DNA of 5,773 nucleotides. Source: Phycisphaeraceae bacterium (GTDB lineage Bacteria > Planctomycetota > Phycisphaerae > Phycisphaerales > Phycisphaeraceae). The number at the start of each line of letters is the position of its first letter. The stretch's first letter is position 1. Below the pieces are notes generated by a model that saw nothing but the letters and a program-made list of their open reading frames with translations, was not told where the DNA came from and ran no database searches. Positions 1 to 4,434 of this stretch are shown piece by piece. The stretch is taken from NCBI GenBank assembly GCA_029260675.1, contig JAJDCV010000050.1, positions 1 through 5,773 of the forward strand, written 5' to 3'. A program made the translations under genes and the position numbers.

Positions 1-28
1 GGATGCGATGTACGGTGTTGGTATCTTC

Positions 29-92
29 GATCTGTGATCTGCAATATTCGATCTGCCTGACATTGCAGATCGAAAATCGAACATTGCACATC
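29..92. repeat. Inverted array of 7-nt units just 3' of rplJ
   Basis: Eight units of exactly 7 nt are arranged as two arms around an 8-nt centre at 57-64. The left arm has four units at 29-56, such as GATCTGT, GATCTGC and AATATTC. The right arm has four units at 65-92, such as GCAGATC and GAAAATC, which are the reverse complement of the same motif. Read on the rplJ mRNA strand, the first arm matches the other with 19 of 21 bases identical once a single 7-nt unit is skipped, so the transcript could fold into a long imperfect hairpin. It begins six bases after the rplJ stop codon. It could act as a 3' processing or termination structure, but there is no clear U-tract, so it may simply be a dispersed repeat. 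Confidence 0.7.
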
Positions 93-98
93 TCCTTG

Positions 99-650
99 TC
101 AGCTCGCTTTCTTGATCTCTTCGCCGTTCTCGAGTTTTTCCTGGACGGCCTTGATGATCGAGGCGATCTTCTTGCCCGGGCCGGTGGCGGCACCGATGAG
201 GTTCTGCGCCGGGCTGAGCAGGATCTGCACGACCTGGGCCTGGGCCTCGTCCTTGGTCGGGTATTTACTGAGGGCTTCGATCTCGTTGGGTCCGAAGACG
301 ACGCCTTCCATCAAGGCCCCGCGGAACTCCAGTTCTTTGAGCTTCTTGGCCACATCGATCAGTTCACGCGCGACGCTGACGACGCTGGCCTCTTCCGAGA
401 CGGGGTAGACCACGGCGCTGGGGCCGTCGATCATGTCGTTCAGCGAGGCCAGGTCGCCGCCCTCGAACGCCTTCTTAGCGAGGCTGTTCTTGACGATGGT
501 GACCTTGATCTGCTTCTTGGCCAGTCCCGAACGCAGGGCGTTGGTATCGTTGGACTTGATGCCTCGGACGTCGACCAGCACGCCGCCGGTGACCCCCTCG
601 AAGCGGTTCTTGTAGGATTCGACGATCAGGTTTTTGACCGGTTTGCTCAT
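99..650 (-). CDS. rplJ: 50S ribosomal protein L10
   Basis: L10 forms the base of the ribosomal stalk: its N-terminal domain sits on 23S rRNA beside L11 and its C-terminal helix carries the L7/L12 dimers that recruit translation GTPases. The 183-residue product has the usual length. The N-terminal domain contains the family-typical VKNSLAKKAF stretch at about residues 53-62, followed by DGPSAVVYP near 75-83. The last roughly 25 residues are a charged helix (GPGKKIASIIKAVQEKL and onward) suited to L12 binding. The ATG at 650 is preceded by AAGGGG as a ribosome binding site. It is the third gene of the rplK-rplA-rplJ operon, 54 nt after rplA. rplL, which normally follows, is not seen in the 98 nt left in the window. 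The identification is secure from sequence. Confidence 0.97.
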   Translation of the reverse strand: MSKPVKNLIVESYKNRFEGVTGGVLVDVRGIKSNDTNALRSGLAKKQIKVTIVKNSLAKKAFEGGDLASLNDMIDGPSAVVYPVSEEASVVSVARELIDVAKKLKELEFRGALMEGVVFGPNEIEALSKYPTKDEAQAQVVQILLSPAQNLIGAATGPGKKIASIIKAVQEKLENGEEIKKAS

Positions 651-670
651 GGTTTGGCCCCTTGGGCGTT

Positions 671-692
671 CGCGGTGGTTGGCCGCGGTGGT
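671..692. repeat. 9-nt direct repeat in rplA-rplJ spacer
   Basis: CGCGGTGGT occurs at 671-679 and again at 684-692, a 13-nt period, inside the 54-nt gap between rplA and rplJ. On the mRNA strand it reads ACCACCGCG twice, upstream of the rplJ ribosome binding site. It may be chance in a GC-rich spacer, or part of a short protein- or structure-based control element for rplJ. Confidence 0.4.
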
Positions 693-704
693 GTTCCGTG
701 AAAG

Positions 705-1388
705 TTATTCGACGACGATCGACACGCCGGGCGTCATCGTGCCCGACAGTGAGATCGACTTGATGTAATGGCCCTTGGTGGAGGCCGGCTTCATCTTGGT
801 GATGTGCTTGATAAACGCCTCGGCGTTCTCCTCAAGCTCCTTGGCGCCGAAGCTGTGCTTGCCCACGGCGGCGTGGACGTTCCCGCCGGAGTCGTTGCGG
901 AACTCGACCTTGCCGGCGGCGTATTCCTTGACGGCCTGGGCGACGTTGGGCGTCACGGTGCCGCTCTTGGGTGAGGGCATCAGGCCCTTGGGGCCCAGGG
1001 CCCGGCCAAGCTTGGAGACGATCCGCATCATGTCCGGGCTGGCGACGGCGACGTCGAAGTCAAGCCAGCCGCCCTCGACCTTCTTGACCAGTTCTTCGCC
1101 TCCGGCCTCGGTTGCGCCGGCTGCCTTGGCTTCCTCGACCTTGTCCGAGGGGCAGAACGCGATGACGCGCTTGCTCTTGCCGATCCCATGAGGCAGCGAC
1201 AGTGAGCCGCGGATCATCTGGTCCGCCTGCTTGGCGTCGATCCCCAGGTGCATGCAGACCTCGACGGACTGGTCGAACTTGGCGGCCTTGAATGATTTGA
1301 CCCGGCTGACAGCTTCGGTGAGGGACACCTGCTCTTTAACGGAGTGGGCCTTCTTGTCGGCCGCGTAGCGTTTGCCCTTCTTAGGCAT
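705..1388 (-). CDS. rplA: 50S ribosomal protein L1
   Basis: L1 binds 23S rRNA at the mobile L1 stalk, which helps release deacylated tRNA from the E site. In many bacteria it also represses its own operon by binding the mRNA. The 227-residue product matches the family length. The signature LGRALGPKGLMPSPKSGTVT lies at about residues 127-146, and the N-terminal region has the expected KFDQSVEVCMHLGID and the RGSLSLPHGIGK strand-loop. The C-terminus (SISLSGTMTPGVSIVVE) is also typical. The ATG at 1388 has AAAGGA about nine bases upstream. It lies 134 nt downstream of rplK, and that gap is full of predicted secondary structure, so rplA translation or message processing may be controlled separately from rplK. 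The identification is secure. Confidence 0.98.
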   Translation of the reverse strand: MPKKGKRYAADKKAHSVKEQVSLTEAVSRVKSFKAAKFDQSVEVCMHLGIDAKQADQMIRGSLSLPHGIGKSKRVIAFCPSDKVEEAKAAGATEAGGEELVKKVEGGWLDFDVAVASPDMMRIVSKLGRALGPKGLMPSPKSGTVTPNVAQAVKEYAAGKVEFRNDSGGNVHAAVGKHSFGAKELEENAEAFIKHITKMKPASTKGHYIKSISLSGTMTPGVSIVVE

Positions 1389-1410
1389 ATCGATCGATCC
1401 TTTCGACGTC

Positions 1411-1509
1411 CCCGGTTAATCACCGGGCGGGGTCTCCCACGGTTTGTGGCACGTGGTAAGCCGTGGGTATTCACTTATCTCGTCACCGAGAACAGTTCCC
1501 GGGAACGAG
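1411..1509 (-). promoter_or_regulatory. Three-hairpin spacer between rplK and rplA
   Basis: Read on the mRNA (minus) strand, three hairpins follow each other. At 1509-1479, 13 nt after the rplK stop, CTCGT pairs with ACGAG and, after a 2x2 internal loop, CCGGGAA pairs with TTCTCGG (one G-U) around a CTG loop. At 1467-1436, CCCACGG pairs with CCGTGGG around an 18-nt loop. At 1427-1411, CCCGGT pairs with ACCGGG around a GATTA loop, ending nine nt before the rplA ribosome binding site. None is followed by a U-tract, so intrinsic termination is unlikely. L1 is known to bind structured mRNA of its own operon, so an L1 autoregulatory site is possible. I could not match a specific L1 motif; the function is inference. 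Confidence 0.5.
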
Positions 1510-1522
1510 TCAATATCTAATC

Positions 1523-1951
1523 TCAGCCTTCGACGGTCACGCCCATCGAACGGGCGGTCCCGGCGATGGTCTTCATCATCGCCTCGACGCTGTGCCCGGT
1601 GAGTTCCTTGGCCTTTTCCTCGGCGATGGCCTTGACCTGGTCGGCAGTCAGCTTGCCGACCTTGTCCTTGTTAGGCACGCCCGAGCCTTTTTCGATGCCG
1701 GCGGCGTCTTTGATCATGACCGCGGCCGGTGGGCTCTTGATCTCGAAGGTAAACGTGCGGTCCTTGAAGACCGTGATCACGCAGCCAACGACCTTGCCGT
1801 TCAGCGACTTGGTGGCCTCGTTGAACTGCTGGATGAACTGCCCGGGGTTCACGCCGTTGGCACCCAGCGCCGGGCCGATCGGCGGCGCGGGGGTGGCCTT
1901 ACCGCCTGGGGCCTGGATCTTGAACTGGGTTGTAATCTCTTTCTTGGCCAT
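1523..1951 (-). CDS. rplK: 50S ribosomal protein L11
   Basis: L11 binds the GTPase-associated centre of 23S rRNA with L10 and takes part in EF-G and release-factor function; in many bacteria it is also needed for RelA activation. The 142-residue product is full length. The N-terminal domain has KIQAPGGKATPAPPIGPALG at about residues 11-30, including the proline-rich hinge, followed by GVNPGQFIQQFN. The rRNA-binding C-terminal domain ends with GTARSMGVTVEG, as the family does. The ATG at 1951 has a strong TAGGAG ribosome binding site about eight nt upstream. It is the first gene of the operon, with its own promoter at 2040-2068. nusG and secE, the usual upstream neighbours in many bacteria, are absent here. 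The identification is secure. Confidence 0.98.
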   Translation of the reverse strand: MAKKEITTQFKIQAPGGKATPAPPIGPALGANGVNPGQFIQQFNEATKSLNGKVVGCVITVFKDRTFTFEIKSPPAAVMIKDAAGIEKGSGVPNKDKVGKLTADQVKAIAEEKAKELTGHSVEAMMKTIAGTARSMGVTVEG

Positions 1952-2033
1952 GTCTGGCTCCTAAATCCGCATGTAATCGGCGGTGTCTACGCCGGGCCCG
2001 CCGTATGCCCCGGGATTTGCCGGGATCAGCGAG
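1952..2033 (-). promoter_or_regulatory. Predicted 5' leader of the rplK operon
   Basis: If transcription starts a few bases after the -10 box at 2040-2045, the rplK message has about 80 nt of leader. It can form a hairpin at 1994-1978 (CGGCG pairing with CGCCG around a 7-nt loop), upstream of the TAGGAG ribosome binding site. In E. coli the L1 translational operator lies in the L11 leader, so this is one of two candidate places for such a site here; the other is the rplK-rplA spacer. No diagnostic L1-binding motif was recognised. Confidence 0.4.
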
Positions 2034-2039
2034 CCAAGC

Positions 2040-2068
2040 AATATAGCAAAACACGGTCGGTTGGCCAA
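2040..2068 (-). promoter_or_regulatory. Sigma-70-type promoter for rplK-rplA-rplJ
   Basis: On the minus strand, TTGGCC (2068-2063) is separated by exactly 17 nt from TATATT (2045-2040). The -10 box matches consensus at five of six positions and is preceded by an extended -10 element, TGC. It lies about 90 nt upstream of the rplK start in an otherwise gene-free region, which is the right place for the operon promoter. Confidence 0.65.
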
Positions 2069-2116
2069 ATAGATGCCGCCGATGTGCGCCCCCGACCACC
2101 CGGCGCAAGGCGAACC

Positions 2117-2136
2117 GGGGCGGTCATGTCCGCCCC
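2117..2136. repeat. 7-bp GC-rich inverted repeat upstream of the rplK promoter
   Basis: GGGGCGG at 2117-2123 and CCGCCCC at 2130-2136 form a perfect 7-bp stem around a 6-nt TCATGT loop. It is about 50 bp upstream of the rplK -35 box. No U-tract follows on either strand, so it is not a standard terminator. A C-rich run to 2145 follows, giving G-runs on the minus strand. Confidence 0.5.
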
Positions 2137-2342
2137 CCTCCCCCCTGGAAGAGTGAAAGACGGCATAACCTCATATTGGGCTGATGCTTGTATCGTGACC
2201 GGCCGGCAGGGGTAGGACACGGGCCCGCTGGGTCGCCACTTCTTGTAAACGCTGTATTTATTGCACCTTAACATCATGACACTACGATCTTTTTGATGTC
2301 CGCCGGACGCATGCTGACGTATGCAGGGGTTGGCCGAACGTG

Positions 2343-2369
2343 TCCATCGGCCAGTCCCTAGCCGATGGA
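2343..2369. repeat. Perfect 9-bp inverted repeat
   Basis: TCCATCGGC at 2343-2351 and GCCGATGGA at 2361-2369 pair perfectly around a 9-nt loop, with two further G-T pairs outside. There is no U-tract on either side. It could be a protein-binding dyad or a stem of an unrecognised RNA. Confidence 0.55.
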
Positions 2370-2371
2370 TG

Positions 2372-2398
2372 TGTCCGCGATGTCCGGGGTGTCCGTTT
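2372..2398. repeat. Three tandem 9-nt units
   Basis: TGTCCGCGA, TGTCCGGGG and TGTCCGTTT follow each other without gaps, sharing TGTCCG. They come three bases after the 9-bp inverted repeat at 2343-2369, and TGTCC also occurs at 2297 and 2341. The 9-nt period is shared with the ATCTG arrays nearer aat, but the core differs. Confidence 0.5.
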
Positions 2399-2437
2399 GT
2401 GAGAGAAAATATCATCGGCCTCCACTAAGGGCGCAAT

Positions 2438-2480
2438 GGCCGGTTTGGTGCGCACAAGCACCGACGCGCGGGGACCGGCC
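2438..2480. repeat. Nested inverted repeat
   Basis: An outer 7-bp stem (GGCCGGT at 2438-2444 with ACCGGCC at 2474-2480) encloses an inner 5-bp stem (GGTGC at 2447-2451 with GCACC at 2458-2462) with a 6-nt loop. The nested arrangement fits a folded RNA better than a simple operator, but no known RNA family is recognised. Confidence 0.45.
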
Positions 2481-2599
2481 GCCATGTAGCATGTCACGAC
2501 GCATGCGGGGCTGTGGTCTGGAAACCCTAGGAGCGTGTCGAGGCCGTCACCGTATGGGGCAACCTTGTGAAGGCCCGGCGCTCAGGTGCTCGTGTTGGG

Positions 2600-2627
2600 T
2601 TGACAGAGCCGGAGGCGGCGATAACCT
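2600..2627 (+). promoter_or_regulatory. Probable promoter of tRNA-Phe
   Basis: A perfect -35 box TTGACA lies at 2600-2605, followed after 16 nt by a weak -10 box TAACCT at 2622-2627. Its distance, about 45 bp before the mature tRNA 5' end, suits a tRNA promoter with a short leader. The -35 box is convincing; the -10 assignment is tentative. Confidence 0.5.
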
Positions 2628-2670
2628 TGCCGGGCTGGCGTATTGCCGCCGGGGGCCGGGGCGGCCGAGA

Positions 2671-2743
2671 GGCCAGGTAGCTCAGTTGGTAGAGCACTGC
2701 ATTGAAAATGCAGGTGTCGGCGGTTCAAATCCGCCCCTGGCCA
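2671..2743 (+). tRNA. tRNA-Phe (GAA anticodon)
   Basis: The cloverleaf is complete. The acceptor arms GGCCAGG (2671-2677) and CCTGGCC (2736-2742) pair perfectly, with discriminator A at 2743. The D arm is GCTC/GAGC around AGTTGGTA. The anticodon stem CTGCA/TGCAG encloses the loop TTGAAAA, placing GAA at 2704-2706. The T arm is GGCGG/CCGCC around TTCAAAT. The 3' CCA is not encoded, so a nucleotidyltransferase must add it; the next bases are a run of five T, which may help end transcription. The tRNA is 284 bp upstream of aat on the same strand, whose enzyme uses Phe-tRNA as donor. Confidence 0.97.
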
Positions 2744-2805
2744 TTTTTGCATTTCCGACACGGGGGGTTCAACCGCCAACACGCCTGGGGAGGCAGGGAA
2801 GCATT

Positions 2806-2996
2806 TATCCGCAGATTGCGTGGAATTCGCGGATGATTCAGACCGTGTCGTGCGTGAGGGGGGCTCTTGGGTTAACTCCCATCACACGTCATGCGGTGCT
2901 GTTACGGCCGATGAATCGGCCTCCGCCGGGGGTTATGCAGAGGTTCCGTGGGCTGGTCGGTATCCAAATCTGTGTCATCTGCGAAATCTGTGGATA
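2806..2996. repeat. 191-bp stretch bracketed by inverted 9-nt-unit arrays
   Basis: The left edge reads TATCCGCAGATT (2806-2817) and the right edge AATCTGTGGATA (2985-2996), inverted with 11 of 12 bases matching. Each edge is part of a 9-nt-period array. On the right, ATCTGTGTC, ATCTGCGAA and ATCTGTGGA run at 2968-2994. On the left, degenerate reverse-orientation units (CCGCAGATT, GCGTGGAAT, TCGCGGATG) run at 2809-2835. GGAAG (2797-2801) and CTTCC (2997-3001) weakly extend the inversion. The layout resembles a small non-autonomous element with terminal inverted repeats, but there is no clear target-site duplication. It fills most of the 284-bp gap between tRNA-Phe and aat, which holds no other gene. 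Confidence 0.5.
2904..2932. repeat. 29-nt hairpin element, copy 1
   Basis: A 6-bp perfect stem (GGCCGA with TCGGCC) with a TGAA loop is followed by CTCCGCCGGGGG. A second copy at 3767-3795 matches at 26 of 29 positions. It lies inside the 2806-2996 stretch, about 100 bp before aat. Confidence 0.6.
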
Positions 2997-3027
2997 CTTC
3001 CGTCCTGGTGATTGATAGAGTTTAGGC

Positions 3028-3696
3028 ATGGATGTTGAATTGACTCCCGAGTTGGTGGTGCGTGCATACTGCATGGGCGCGTTCCCGATGGCGGATGGGC
3101 AGGAGGGCGAGATCGGGTGGTACAGCCCGGACCCTCGGGCGTTGCTGCCGTTGGGTGAGGACGGGTTTAAGGTATCGCGGTCGCTGCGTCGGCGTGTGCA
3201 AAGCGGGTGTTACCGGGTGACGATGGATCAGGCGTTTGGGAAAGTGATCTGTCAGTGCGCCAAACCCAGAGGCTACGCGGACGACACCTGGATTAACGAG
3301 CAGATCATCGATGTGTACAGCAAGCTTCACGAACAGGGGTTGGCGCACAGCGTGGAGGCGTGGGCCCCCGGAGGTGTTTCCCCGGGAAGTGTTTCACCCG
3401 AAAGTTTTGTGGAGGGGGCAGACGGCAAGCCGTTGGAAGAGGGTGAGTTGGTCGGCGGTTTGTATGGGGTGGCTTTGGGCGGGGTGTTTTTTGGGGAGTC
3501 GATGTTTCACCACGCGACGGATGCGTCGAAGGTGTGTCTGGTGGCGTTGGTGGAGCATCTTCGGCGGCGTGGGTTTGAGGTGCTGGATGTGCAGTTCGTG
3601 AACCCGCACTTAGAGCAGTTCGGGGTGGTGGAGGTGCCGAGGGAAGCTTATTTGAGCAGGCTTGAAGCGGCGCTACGGGGTGGGGATCGGTGGTGA
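3028..3696 (+). CDS. aat: Leucyl/phenylalanyl-tRNA--protein transferase
   Basis: Aat moves Leu or Phe from aminoacyl-tRNA onto N-terminal Lys or Arg of proteins, creating N-degrons recognised by ClpS for ClpAP-type proteolysis in the cytoplasm. The 222-residue product starts directly at the LTPELVVRAYCMGAFPM motif, as short-form family members do. It then has WYSPDPRALLPL (31-42), YADDTWINEQIIDVY (83-97), GLAHSVEAW (104-112), GGLYGVALGGVFFGESMF (143-160) and DVQFVNPHLEQFG (187-199). E157 and Q189 have the same 32-residue spacing as the catalytic Glu156 and Gln188 of E. coli Aat. A Gly/Ser/Pro-rich insert of roughly 24 residues (about 113-138) precedes GGLYG; it is absent from the E. coli protein as I recall it. 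The ATG at 3028 has a weak AGG ribosome binding site. tRNA-Phe lies upstream on the same strand. Confidence 0.95.
   Translation: MDVELTPELVVRAYCMGAFPMADGQEGEIGWYSPDPRALLPLGEDGFKVSRSLRRRVQSGCYRVTMDQAFGKVICQCAKPRGYADDTWINEQIIDVYSKLHEQGLAHSVEAWAPGGVSPGSVSPESFVEGADGKPLEEGELVGGLYGVALGGVFFGESMFHHATDASKVCLVALVEHLRRRGFEVLDVQFVNPHLEQFGVVEVPREAYLSRLEAALRGGDRW
3374..3403 (+). repeat. In-frame 15-bp tandem duplication inside aat
   Basis: Bases 3374-3388 and 3389-3403 match at 12 of 15 positions. Being a multiple of three, the duplication keeps the frame and gives the repeated peptide GVSPG then SVSPE at about residues 116-125, within the insert not seen in the E. coli protein. It suggests the insert grew at least partly by slippage. 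Confidence 0.6.
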
Positions 3697-3707
3697 GGGG
3701 TTGGGGA

Positions 3708-3735
3708 GATTTATGATTTGTGATTGAAGATGTGA
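3708..3735 (+). repeat. Four tandem 7-nt units just 3' of aat
   Basis: GATTTAT, GATTTGT, GATTGAA and GATGTGA follow each other without gaps, starting 11 nt after the aat stop codon. The unit (GAT followed by four variable, mostly T/G bases) and the 7-nt period match the array 3' of rplJ at 29-92. There is no inverted second arm here. Confidence 0.65.
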
Positions 3736-3766
3736 GGTCGGGGGAATGAGGCGCGCATGTAAAATG

Positions 3767-3795
3767 ACGGCCGCTGAAGCGGGCTCCGCCGGGGG
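3767..3795. repeat. 29-nt hairpin element, copy 2
   Basis: It matches the copy at 2904-2932 at 26 of 29 positions. Two of the three differences are partners in the stem: A8-T13 in copy 1 is C8-G13 here, so pairing is kept under the same TGAA loop. The third difference makes a G-G mismatch lower in the stem. It lies between the convergent ends of aat and the LysM gene. The copy ends in a run of nine G (3791-3799), a place where length could vary or be misread. Confidence 0.6.
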
Positions 3796-3829
3796 GGGGC
3801 GCGTGGTGGTACGGGTCGGGATTAGATTG

Positions 3830-4189
3830 TTAAGGGAGGACGAGGGTCTGGCCGACGGCGAGCTTCTTGGGGTTGATGCCGGGGTTGGCGGCGGCGATGT
3901 CGGTCCAGCGTTGGCCGTTGCCGTAGTGCTGTTCGGCGATCTTCCAGAGTGTGTCGTTCTTCTGGATGGTGTAGCTCGCCTGGGCCGGGGGTGGTGCGAC
4001 CGGTGAGACGATCGGCTGGGGCGCCTGGCCTACGGGCTCGATAAATTGCGCGGTTTCGCCCGGGTAGTCCTGGACCTGCACCGGTTCGACCGGCGGGGGC
4101 ACCTCGGCGAGTTCGGGCTTGGCTTTCCTCTGGCAGCCGATGGCGGTGCCGAGGCAGGCGATGATGAGAACGGTGGTCAGTTTTTTCAT
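3830..4189 (-). CDS. Small LysM-domain lipoprotein
   Basis: The 119-residue product begins with MKKL, then a hydrophobic segment (TTVLIIACLGTAIG) ending at Cys19. AIGC is an acceptable, slightly weak lipobox, so export and lipid anchoring are likely. Residues 26-71 are a proline-rich linker. Residues 72-119 form one complete LysM domain: SYTIQKNDTLWKIAEQHYG, WTDIAAANPGIN, and the closing KLAVGQTLVLP. LysM domains bind N-acetylglucosamine-containing glycans, usually peptidoglycan. No catalytic domain is present, so it is probably a wall-binding adaptor or scaffold at the membrane. The ATG at 4189 has AGGGG upstream and a plausible promoter at 4249-4277. It appears monocistronic; the neighbouring minus-strand aldolase gene ends 245 nt upstream. 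The exact cellular role is unknown. Confidence 0.88.
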   Translation of the reverse strand: MKKLTTVLIIACLGTAIGCQRKAKPELAEVPPPVEPVQVQDYPGETAQFIEPVGQAPQPIVSPVAPPPAQASYTIQKNDTLWKIAEQHYGNGQRWTDIAAANPGINPKKLAVGQTLVLP

Positions 4190-4248
4190 GATTAAACCCC
4201 TGATGTTGATGGCTTGCGTGCGTCATCCACCCGGGAAGATACACGGGG

Positions 4249-4277
4249 TTTTTACACCATCGCACGGCGGTTGGCAA
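4249..4277 (-). promoter_or_regulatory. Promoter of the LysM lipoprotein gene
   Basis: On the minus strand, TTGCCA (4277-4272, five of six consensus) is followed after exactly 17 nt by TAAAAA (4254-4249, four of six), with TG just before the -10 box. It predicts a leader of about 50 nt before the ATG at 4189. Confidence 0.55.
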
Positions 4278-4375
4278 TGCCCGGCGGGTATCGGGGCGTT
4301 CAGCAGGGGCGGGTTAGCGGGTGATGGGTAGTTATATGGTTTGTGGTTAATCCTCGTGTGTTTACTGCGGCTCCG

Positions 4376-4400
4376 AGCCCACGTTCATAGAACGTGGGCT
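4376..4400. terminator. Perfect 11-bp hairpin 3' of the aldolase gene
   Basis: AGCCCACGTTC (4376-4386) and GAACGTGGGCT (4390-4400) pair perfectly around a 3-nt ATA loop, and TGCG (4366-4369) with CGCA (4402-4405) can add an outer stem. It starts about 35 nt after the stop of the class II aldolase gene, a fitting place for transcript end formation or 3' protection. Neither strand has a U-tract after the stem, so it is not a classical intrinsic terminator. It might equally be a REP-like dispersed palindrome. Confidence 0.55.
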
Positions 4401-4434
4401 TCGCAGACGCACGGGGGGTTAATAAGAACGCCTA

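Larger units (their letters stand above)
2069..2599. other. Gene-free, hairpin-rich region
   Basis: No reading frame here looks like a real protein: the longest (129 codons on the minus strand at 2026-2415) is compositionally random and runs across the rplK promoter. The stretch holds several clean inverted repeats, listed separately at 2117-2136, 2343-2369 and 2438-2480, plus a weaker one at 2309-2324 (GCATGC, TGAC loop, GTATGC), and a 9-nt tandem repeat at 2372-2398. I looked for conserved cores of RNase P RNA, SRP RNA and tmRNA and found none. It may be a structured non-coding RNA locus, decayed sequence, or a regulatory spacer. Confidence 0.5.

Noticed and set aside
3..92. Open minus-strand frame after rplJ that might be the start of rplL
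   Set aside because: The encoded peptide follows the 7-nt repeat and bears no resemblance to the acidic L7/L12 N-terminus.
1463..2215. 250-codon plus-strand frame
   Set aside because: It overlaps rplK in antisense and crosses the rplK promoter; rplK is unambiguous.
2026..2415. 129-codon minus-strand frame upstream of rplK
   Set aside because: It resembles no family, has random composition, and overlaps the promoter at 2040-2068.
2069..2599. RNase P RNA, SRP RNA or tmRNA in the gene-free region
   Set aside because: None of their conserved core motifs was found on either strand by eye.
2582..2782. 66-codon minus-strand frame
   Set aside because: Its centre is the antisense of tRNA-Phe (LNRRHLHFQCSALPTELPGL), a common artefact.
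2806..2996. CRISPR array
   Set aside because: The units are 9 nt, contiguous and degenerate, with no repeat-spacer alternation.
2365..3015. 216-codon plus-strand frame across tRNA-Phe and the spacer
   Set aside because: It reads through the tRNA (giving the familiar false peptide QLVEHCIENAGVGGSNPP) and through the 9-nt repeats (giving ICVICEIC); it is not a protein.
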